Positions 1-5,559 of a stretch of DNA of 5,559 nt are shown here, piece after piece; the first letter of the stretch is position 1; every line of letters begins with the position of its first letter. The position numbers were made by a program, and so were the translations under genes. The notes under the pieces were generated by a model that worked only from the letters and a program-made list of their open reading frames with translations, did not search any database and was not told where the DNA came from. The stretch is from an uncultured Christensenellaceae bacterium (lineage in GTDB: Bacteria > Bacillota > Clostridia > Christensenellales > Pumilibacteraceae): contig CAJUQF010000118.1 in NCBI GenBank assembly GCA_910588315.1, positions 1 through 5,559 of the forward strand, read 5' to 3'.

Positions 1-3000
1 TATAGCAACGATGGAATAAAGACTGAAAACTTTAATACGGGTACTGGTAAAAACGAATATACCAACTTTTCGGTTTATGATCGACCTGGGCAAGATTTCA
101 AAAATCTATGGTCGCCGCAGGAACGGTTGCGCGGTTTTTACTGCGGTCCCAACAGTTCGCTGACGACAATAGAGGGCGTAAACGATTTGCCGCAGGAAAG
201 ACCGGGCAAAGAAGATGAAGCAAAAGTGTTGCGCCCCACATTATTCCTTTGCAATAATATGCGGTTCTGTATTTTGCCGCAATCGCTTAAAACTATCGGC
301 GCAAGAGGTTTTTACGGTTGCATGCAACTTAGAGATGTAAATATCCCGTCGTCCGTTACGACTCTCGGTGATAATTCTTTCGCCAGCTGCAGCTCTTTGA
401 TGCATATTTCCATACCGAGTTTGGCGGACGCTACCGTAGGTACGAATGTTTTTCAAAAATGCAATATACGTGATGTAAAAGACGACAGCGGTAAATTTAC
501 ACGCAACGATTTTTCCGGTGTAATGAATTACTATTCATCGAGTGACGGCGAAAGTAAGTTATATGCCGTAGGTACCGGTGATAACGATAACGGCAGACAG
601 GCGATGTATTTCTGTCAAAACTATTTGTTGGACGGAACGTTGGCTACTACGACCGGCGGAACATATTCGTATGAAAAAAACGGGCATTGGTACGTTATCG
701 GTCTCGTCGGTCCAGAGGATAATCAAAAGACTACATTGTACGAATTGCCGGCTACGGTTTCCGGCGGCGGTGATGACGAACGCCGTATCAATATAGGATA
801 CGATTTTATAAATCCCGACGGAACCGGTCATAAGAACTTGCTGGTGGATACTATTACCGAATATGACATAGCCGACAGATTGTTTTATCAAACTTGGAGC
901 GGTAACGTCATAATTCCGGATGCGGTCGGAATTATAGGCGATAGTGCGTTTTATTTTTCGCATCTTCAATATCTCGAACTCGGCAGCGGTGTAAAAGTAA
1001 TAGGACAGTCGGCATTTGCGAGCAATAATAAAAATATGACCGGGCTGAAAGGCACGGACGGATTTAATCAATATCAGTATTACTATATACATTGCGATTT
1101 ATCGAAAGTGGCATTGGGTACGAACGTATTTACAACGTCGGCCGGTGATGCCTTGGGCAGATATTATATTTTCGATAATAATACCGATTGCGAGAACGGC
1201 AGAACGAAGATATCCGGCAGTATGCACGGTTTTACTCCGTTTTACGAATACGAAGAATCCATCAGAGCCGTAATCGAAAGCACGGACGGGAATGTCGACG
1301 TGACCGGAGATATGGAAACATTGTTCCGGCACGACAAAGATTACCGTGACGGTTCGTATAAGACCGTACCCGCAGGCGGCGCAGGCACGGACGGCACTTA
1401 CACTATAACGTATACAAAGCGTTTGCACGGCAAGAGCCGCGATCTCGTAAAGAGTACGAAAGGTTATTGGGCGGAGATAACAAGTACGACTACGGACGTT
1501 ACGCTTTCCGCGAATATGCCGAAAATAGTCGGAAACGAGAATTCCAAATGGTACAGTTCGAATGATTGGACGACAGATCAAACGCCTATAGAGAATCTCG
1601 ATAACGTTTATCCGTCGGCGGTAGGCGGTACCGGTTATATCTATACCAAAAAACTGTGCAAGCCTGTCTTTGACAGTGTGTGTGATTGGACATACGACGA
1701 AGACATGGACATTGCGCAAAACGAAAATGCAGCCACGACATATTCGTTTAACAAATTACTGAATATATCGGACGATTTTAAGGTTACGCTTATCGACTAT
1801 TACGATCCTTGGCGTACTACCAACGACAAGCGTGCATACGTCAATGCGGCAGGCACATACAAGTTCAGCGTCGATCTCGACGAAAGGTGGGGATCATTCG
1901 AAGAACCCGTAATAACCGAAGAGATCACCGTTAAACAAAAGGAAATTGATCTCGGCGATTTCGACAATATCCCGGAGTTTTGGGCAAAGTCGGCCGACGG
2001 GACAAAGGTCGATTCCAAGTTGGGAAAGGATACCCCGACCACGCTTTATGAATTTGCCGACGGCTGGTACGAGGTCGAGCGCAGCGGATCGCTCGGTCAG
2101 GATACGGTCGTAAATTCGTATATCGGCTATGCCGGCGTGAGCATATCGGTCGGACCGCAAGCCGGTTGGAGCATGTATCGCATAGACGCCGATTCGTCGA
2201 GCAATATCGTAGGACTCGATTCCGGCAGGTATAACGCATCGTACACTTTTACGGTCAATAATTCCAATTATAAATTTACTTATCCCGAAAATTTCGACGG
2301 CGTATTTGCCGATAACAAAATCGCTTTCACGTCGATGCTCGAGCGTTCGGCAATATTAGCCAAACGTTGGTATATAGTAAAACCGCTTAACTGGCTCGTA
2401 GATATCGATTCGGTCGGCGGTATGGGGTCTATAAACGATCAATATATATTGGCGCAGAAAGTCGCCGACGACGGCACCATATTGGGTACGGCGAATGAAT
2501 TGACTTACGAAGATACGGATTTTAAAGTCAACATTCCCAAACTCGCAAACGGCAACGATCCCGATAAATCGTTGACCGCCGTGATAACGCTTAACGGTAT
2601 CGAGATCGCATCGGATATACCCGTCGAAGATCTGCCTAAGTATATAAATCCGGCTATGCCTGCCGGCGAATACGGTATTTTGATTTCCGCCGCCGCGGTC
2701 GAAGTGCCGGACGGAACGGGCAGTACGCAGAAGTATCCCGCATTCGACAGCGCGTATACGATAAGCGTCAAGCCGAGCGCGCTCGATGTGGACGAAATAA
2801 GAGCGGCGCTTACGGGTGCGCTTTCCGAAACGAGCGGACAGACTTTCGAGTTCGCGAGCGACAATAAACTGCATTTGCACGACGTCGATACGGTTGACGC
2901 GCTTTTACGCGATTTAAACGATACGCTAAACGTAAATCATAAAACGCCTTCGGCGCGAGTATATCGTGCCGCGCGTGCCGATGTGCAATCGGATTGGTAT

Positions 3001-5559
3001 TGGACGCAACTTCCGGAAGAAGATTATGCAAAATATTTCGGCGATGCGATAATCGAATACAATCTCGACGCATTGCAGACGAGCGAGTATTTTACCGTCG
3101 ACGATCTTGCCAATCGCGCAAACATACCGAACAAGGCGGGCGTATATATCGTTTATTATTCGATATCCGCGCCCAACTACGATACCGTCGGCGGAGAACT
3201 CGATAAAAACCGCCGAGATTACCGCTTTACTACCGTTATTTACGACGAGATATCCGCGCGCGATCTTGCCGACGTTATAAATACGCCCGAATATACATAT
3301 ACCGGTTCCGACGTGCATGCGGTCGTTCCGTACAGTAACGATTACGAATACGGATTTACCGCCGATTCGCAATACGTAAATTGCGGTGCGCATAAAGTGA
3401 CGATCACGCTCGGCAATCCGCTGCTTTTGCGCTGGAAAGAAACCGATGCTGCTGATATCGAATGTGTAGGCGAGCAGACCGACGAAAACCAAAAAATAAA
3501 TATTACATATATTGTAGATCCGGCAGACAACGCATGGCGGTCGCCGCCGCAGCTTAACGGCTGGACGTATAAAGGTTTCGTAAAGGAAACCAACACAGTT
3601 GTCGGTACGCTTAAATTCCCGTCGGCAGAAGATGCGGCGCTCGACGTTTATTACCGCATCGGCACGAAAAAAGCGGACGGGACAATGGATTGGAAAAGCG
3701 TCGGCAGCAGTATTCAAATACCCGATGCGACTGCCGATGGCGGTAAACGCACTCTTCATTCGTCGTATTTCGCAGTCGATGTTAACGGTATGATCGTCGA
3801 TGACAACGTCATAGCTGCGCTTAACGATTTACACAAAGGCGACTATTATATCGGAAGTTTCGTTACCGCACGCAGCGACGGCAACGTCAACGAGTACGAG
3901 CAGGACGAACTGTTTATGCGCGTCGTGGTCGGTAAGGCTACCAACGGTTGGGTGAGACCGCCGAGCATAGTTCGCTGGGTCTGGGGCGAGTACGATCCCG
4001 CCGTAAACGTTATCGGAGCGGCGGCGCGTTTCGGCGAGCAGGACGCAAACGGTATAAGCCACGATATAACCTATACTATCAAGAAAAAACAAAGCGACGG
4101 AACGCTTGCCGTCGTTTCCGTTGAGATTTCGGCGGGCGATAACGCGAAAAAGACGGTTGCGCTCGAAAATTTCGATCCGGCTTCCGCGGATATTATTGCG
4201 GCGCTGCGCGCGCTTTCGGCAGGCGATTACGTTCTTTACGGTACGCTCGAAGGAAATGCCGATTACGGCGATCTCGGACCTACAGAGTACTCATTCAATA
4301 TCGGCATGGCGGACAATGCGTTTACGACGACGCCGAGTTTTGCGTCATGGCTGTATAAAGAATTCAAAGCCGAAAACTTTACGGCAGGCGTAGCTAAGTA
4401 TTCCAATGACCCCGAAAAGAAATTAGTTTACACGATCTCGCGAAGCGACAAAGCGGCGTTCGAGTTCGGGAGTTTTACGGGGAATAGCAAAAAATCCGCA
4501 TATGAGCTTGATTACACGGTCACTGACGGCGCTTTCGCGTTTGCGGCCGCAACGTTCAATGCGCTTAAAGCTTTGCCCGTTTTGCCGAGCGGTGTTGTTT
4601 ACTATATGGACGTCATGCTCGAAGGCGACGATGTCAACTACAAAGATCTGACGTATCACGCGAGTTTCTCTGTATTGCCTGCGAACAACACTTGGATCAC
4701 CGAGCCCGGCATGACGACATGGCAGTACAAAGGCTTTACCGTAAGCGGTAACTTTACCATGGGTGTGCCGAGCCTTACCGAAGATGTTAACGCCGTGGTT
4801 ACGTATACTATAAGCAAAAACGTTGCAGCGGGAGAGACTTGGACGGATATCGTTTTCACTGCGGCGCTTGTCGACGGCAAAACAGTACTGACGCGCGTCG
4901 GCGTCGGCAGCGATGTTACGGCGGCGATACAGTCGCTCGAAATGGGGTCTTACACGCTCACTGCGGAATATCCGAATACCGCCAATTACGGTGCGCTTAC
5001 AAAGACCGTTACGTTCAGCGTGTCGAATATTCAAAACAGCTGGGACACTCCGCCGGCGCTTACAGGCTGGGTGTACGGTATGTTCGACGTCGGCAATTTT
5101 ACCGCCGGCGTACCTGTAATGAACGATCTCGGCGCGAACATCATTTATACGTTGTATAAAGAAACGCTTGTTCCAGATGACGAGCCGACCTACAAAAAAG
5201 AATATGTATTGCAGCCCGATTACGGTTTCGCGCTCGCAGTAGGCGTTACCGCGTTTCCGTCCGGCATGGTAAGCAAATATACCGCGCTCGATGCAGGGAA
5301 TTACGAACTCAGAGTGTCGCTCAAAGGCACGACCAACTATGCCGATCTCGAACGCAATATACCGTTCGCCGTTTCGCAACGTCAAAACACATGGGACAAA
5401 ACGCCGGACATGACGTCGTGGCAGTATAAAAATTTCGACAGCGAATCGAATTTCGTAGCAGGTACGCCGCATTATCCTACGGATAACAAAACCGTCAATT
5501 ACGGGATATTCACGGAAGAGATCTCTCAGCCCGCCGATGTCGCGGCGTTTAACGCTTTG
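1..5559 (+). CDS. Giant modular surface protein (BspA-type LRR plus tandem Ig-like repeats), internal fragment
   Basis: Frame 1 reads through 1853 codons without TAA, TAG or TGA, and both ends of the gene lie outside the window, so no start or ribosome site can be chosen. The reading is supported by protein content. Residues about 43-159 and 287-383 carry BspA-type leucine-rich repeats (for example IPSSVTTLGDNSFASCSSL and IPDAVGIIGDSAFYF). Residues 563-1176 hold divergent beta-rich modules, and residues 1177-1853 hold six related repeats of 116-138 residues. The composition is acidic, rich in Tyr, Asp, Gly and Thr, with no long hydrophobic segment, which suits a secreted or surface-exposed protein. 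BspA-like LRR proteins are known adhesins in several gut and oral bacteria; binding of host or glycan ligands here is inference. The signal peptide and wall anchor are not visible. No catalytic motif was recognised, so a structural or adhesive role is more likely than an enzyme. The frame call is very secure; the function is moderate. Confidence 0.95.
127..477 (+). repeat. BspA-type leucine-rich repeat block 1
   Basis: Protein-level repeats of about 23 residues (residues 43-159). A degenerate first unit (GFYCGPNSSLTTIEGV, from base 133) is followed, after an insertion of about 25 residues, by three consecutive units: ILPQSLKTIGARGFYGCMQL (from 271), IPSSVTTLGDNSFASCSSL (from 343) and IPSLADATVGTNVFQKC (from 412). 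The pattern I-P-x-S-[LV]-x-x-[IL]-G-x-x-[SG]-F-x-x-C-x-x-L is the usual BspA/LRR_5 signature, with the Cys after the Phe at its usual place. Such repeats form a curved solenoid used for ligand binding on bacterial and some protist surfaces. The last unit is degenerate and probably caps the solenoid. Confidence 0.88.
478..858 (+). other. Beta-rich insertion between the two LRR blocks
   Basis: Residues 160-286 have no clear LRR spacing. The stretch starts with a polar Asp/Ser/Tyr-rich segment, then has alternating strands such as GHWYVIGLVG (about 682-711) and TTLYELPATVSG (about 730-765), then a Gly/Asp-rich loop (763-777). In BspA-type proteins the LRR solenoid is often broken by a short segment in which a 'dG-Y-L-V-G-Y-x-G' strand leads into an 'L-P-x-x-x-x-G' strand and then to the next Y-x-I-x-x-x-x-F repeat. 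The sequence here fits that plan, so I read this as an insertion inside one LRR domain rather than a separate enzyme domain. No catalytic motif was seen. Confidence 0.55.
859..1149 (+). repeat. BspA-type leucine-rich repeat block 2
   Basis: Residues 287-383. A first unit, ITEYDIADRLFYQTWSGNV, runs into VIIPDAVGIIGDSAFYF with HLQYLE (907-978), then LGSGVKVIGQSAFASNNKN with MTGLKG (979-1053). The I-x-D-x-x-F, I-G-D-S-A-F and I-G-Q-S-A-F cores are typical of the LRR_5 family. Unlike block 1, the Cys after the Phe is replaced (FYFS, FASN). The block ends in a Tyr-rich stretch (YQYYY, 1069-1083) and a degenerate unit containing GTNVF (1117-1131), the same five residues that close block 1. Confidence 0.85.
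1150..1686 (+). other. Unassigned, probably beta-rich region after the LRR blocks
   Basis: Residues 384-562. No family was recognised. The stretch contains one G-T-Y-T-I-T-Y-T strand (1393-1416) resembling the closing strand of the later modules, a Thr/Ser-rich strand (TSTTTDVTLSANM, 1480-1518) and an N-S-K-W motif (1540-1551) that could be a distant form of the N-x-W repeat start. Three Cys codons (1189, 1657, 1681) lie here, two of them eight residues apart (C-K-P-V-F-D-S-V-C), which could form a local disulfide if exported. It may be one or two degenerate Ig-like modules joining the LRR domain to the repeat stalk. Confidence 0.4.
1687..1941 (+). repeat. Divergent Ig-like module A
   Basis: Residues 563-647. 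It opens with W-T-Y-D, passes an alternating strand region (FKVTLIDYYDPW, 1777-1812) and closes with AAGTYKFSVDLDERWG (1846-1893) and EEITVKQKEI (about 1918-1947). The order 'x-A-G-x-Y-x-x-x-V-x-L ... I-T-V-K-x-x-x-I' is the typical end of bacterial Ig-like surface repeats, where the last strand runs straight into the next module. Boundaries are approximate, and the assignment to an Ig-like fold is inferred from the strand pattern. Confidence 0.5.
1942..2391 (+). repeat. Divergent Ig-like module B
   Basis: Residues 648-797. It starts EIDLGDFDNIPEFW (1942-1983), comparable to the P-x-x-x-W start of the later repeats, and has the closing strand pair LDSGRYNASYTFTV (2215-2256) followed by NNSNYKFTY. 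The end (KRWYIVKPL, 2362-2388) matches in position the I-T-V-K end of module A. It is longer than the other modules, so it may contain an inserted loop. No known family was recognised, and the boundaries are approximate. Confidence 0.45.
2392..2784 (+). repeat. Divergent Ig-like module C
   Basis: Residues 798-928, beginning at N-W-L-V-D-I (2389-2406). The first half has a strand with a central DDGTILG turn (2470-2487); the second half has MPAGEYGILISAAAVEV (2656-2706) and ends YTISVKPSAL (2755-2784). The A-G-E-Y motif and terminal I-S-V-K strand sit where the later W-repeats have their G-x-Y motif and F-x-V strand. This suggests common descent, although the sequence between is too diverged for a firm claim. 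Confidence 0.45.
2785..3249 (+). repeat. Divergent Ig-like module D with a helical segment
   Basis: Residues 929-1083. The first third looks partly helical (DVDEIRAALTGALSET, 2785-2832, and TVDALLRDLNDTL, 2890-2928). It is followed by an aromatic patch (DWYWTQLPEEDY, 2992-3027) and a closing strand KAGVYIVYYSISAPNYD (3133-3183) of the same G-x-Y ... N-Y form as the later repeats. The module ends in FTTVIYDEI (3226-3252). It may be a stalk module carrying an extra helical insertion. No family was recognised. Confidence 0.4.
3250..3528 (+). repeat. YTG-type bacterial Ig-like (MBG-like) module E
   Basis: Residues 1084-1176. This module has the order seen in many giant Firmicutes surface proteins: Y-T-Y-T-G-S (3292-3309), then a Y-x-x-x-F-T-A strand, then an 'N-C-G-A-H-K-V-T-I-T-L' strand (3379-3411) in place of the usual N-A-G-x-Y-T-V-T, then L-R-W-K-E-T-D (3430-3450) in place of the usual W-x-D-G-T, and finally I-N-I-T-Y-I-V (3496-3516). 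It therefore resembles the bacterial MBG/YDG-like Ig folds more than the W-repeats that follow. It carries the last two Cys codons of the window (3382, 3463), which could pair. The exact family cannot be fixed without a profile search. Confidence 0.55.
3529..3942 (+). repeat. W-repeat unit 1 (138 residues)
   Basis: Residues 1177-1314. It starts NAWRSPPQLNGWTYKGF, the first clear copy of the N-x-W-x-x-x-P-x-x-x-x-W-x-Y start. It then has DVYYRIGTKKADG (3640-3678) and a central loop longer than in other copies (about 3724-3804). The helix-plus-strand motif VIAALNDLHKGDYYIGSF (3808-3861) follows, and the unit ends with LFMRVVVGKA (3910-3939). It is the longest unit, and the usual N-Y before the final strand is not obvious. 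Confidence 0.7.
3943..4314 (+). repeat. W-repeat unit 2 (124 residues)
   Basis: Residues 1315-1438. It starts NGWVRPPSIVRWVWGEY, has DITYTIKKKQSDG (4063-4101) at the position of the Y-T-I-x-K strand of other units, then DIIAALRALSAGDYVLYGTL (4189-4248) and ADYGDL (4258-4275), and ends YSFNIG. The N-F-x-x-G element of later units is degenerate here (NVIGAAARF). The region is rich in GCG and CGC codons. Confidence 0.75.
4315..4686 (+). repeat. W-repeat unit 3 (124 residues)
   Basis: Residues 1439-1562. It starts NAFTTTPSFASWLYKEF, so the first Trp of the signature is replaced by Phe; the second Trp is kept. It carries ENFTAGVAKYSND (4372-4410), KLVYTISRSD (4420-4449), a helix ATFNALKALP (4549-4578), the strand SGVVYYMDVML (4588-4620), VNYKDL (4633-4650) and the final FSVLP (4666-4680). 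Two residues are added before the G-V-V-Y strand compared with its neighbours. Confidence 0.75.
4687..5034 (+). repeat. W-repeat unit 4 (116 residues)
   Basis: Residues 1563-1678. It is the clearest example of the family: NTWITEPGMTTWQYKGF, GNFTMGVPSLTED (4750-4788), VVTYTISKN (4797-4823), DVTAAIQSLEMGSYTLTAEY (4912-4971), ANYGALTKTVTFSVSNI (4981-5031). The first 17 residues share 11 identities with those of unit 6. The alternating pattern in the second half predicts beta strands, consistent with an Ig-like sandwich. Confidence 0.8.
5035..5385 (+). repeat. W-repeat unit 5 (117 residues)
   Basis: Residues 1679-1795. It starts NSWDTPPALTGWVYGMF, then GNFTAGVPVMNDLG (5092-5133), IIYTLYKE (5143-5166), and the closing motif DAGNYELRVSLKGTTNYADL (5290-5349) with NIPFAVS as last strand (5356-5376). 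In place of the A-A-L helix of the other units it has a weaker MVSKYTALD segment (5266-5292). Confidence 0.8.
5386..5559 (+). repeat. W-repeat unit 6, cut by the window end
   Basis: Residues 1796-1853. It starts NTWDKTPDMTSWQYKNF, followed by SNFVAGTPHYPTD (5446-5484), VNYGIFTEE (5494-5520) and DVAAFNAL (5536-5559), which is the helix that precedes the G-x-Y strand in other units. The second half of this unit should follow directly beyond the window, and further copies are possible. Confidence 0.78.

Noticed and set aside
2926..3759. A 277-codon open frame on the minus strand, with similar ones at 559-1092, 1099-1719, 2356-2880 and 3829-4092
   Set aside because: All are in the same codon register opposite the gene and are explained by its codon bias. 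None has a plausible protein family, while frame 1 gives clear LRR and repeat motifs throughout.
4839..5159. Short + strand open frames in frames 2 and 3 (for example 578-796, 2994-3206, 4106-4393, 4839-5159)
   Set aside because: They overlap the uninterrupted frame 1 gene, have Arg-rich out-of-frame composition and show no domain.
4423..5472. A 349-codon open frame on the minus strand
   Set aside because: It is in exact codon register with the + strand gene, so its stops can arise only where the gene uses TTA, CTA or TCA, and these are rare here; its end falls exactly on a TTA at 4423. Its product is Arg- and His-rich with no recognisable domain.
3529..5559. Recent DNA-level tandem duplication or CRISPR-like array
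   Set aside because: The repeats are visible only at protein level. Even the closest pair of starts (4717 and 5416 regions) shows synonymous and other changes, unit lengths vary, and there are no constant repeats with unique spacers.
1..5559. A frameshift, internal stop or gene boundary within the window
   Set aside because: Frame 1 stays open on every line, and the domain motifs remain in that frame from the first LRR unit to the last repeat.
1..5559. An enzyme domain (glycosidase, peptidase, transglutaminase) hidden in the unassigned stretches
   Set aside because: I found no catalytic motif I could name in residues 160-286 or 384-1176; the visible pattern is alternating beta strands and turns.

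Overview
The window lies inside one very large gene. Frame 1 of the + strand has no stop codon from base 1 to base 5559 (1853 codons), and neither the start nor the stop of the gene is present. There is no intergenic DNA, RNA gene, promoter, terminator, mobile element or CRISPR array in it. Every other open frame seen on either strand is a shadow of this one.

The encoded segment looks like the middle of a giant modular cell-surface protein. From N to C it holds: an unassigned stretch (residues 1-42); a BspA-type leucine-rich repeat block (about 43-159); a beta-rich insertion (160-286); a second BspA-type block (287-383); an unassigned, probably beta-rich stretch (384-562); about five divergent, probably Ig-like modules (563-1176); and six tandem copies of a long repeat that begins N-x-W-x-x-x-P-x-x-x-x-W (1177-1853, the last copy cut by the window edge). 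A short G-x-Y strand motif recurs about every 100-150 residues through most of the second half. This suggests that the divergent modules and the clear repeats are variations on one beta-sandwich design.

The organism is most likely an uncultured gut-type Clostridia/Firmicutes bacterium. This rests on the BspA LRR plus repeated Ig-like architecture and on codon use: many NCG codons for Ser, Pro, Thr and Ala, frequent ATA for Ile, and almost no TTA, CTA or TCA. No phylogenetic marker is present, so the assignment is weak. The expected job, by analogy with BspA-like proteins, is surface display and binding to host, mucus, glycan or other cells: LRR blocks as binding face, the repeat array as a stalk. 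The parts that would show export and anchoring (signal peptide; sortase, SLH or other wall-binding end) are outside the window.

The item most worth a second look is the W-repeat family, which I cannot assign to a named domain. I see no evidence for a multi-gene system here.
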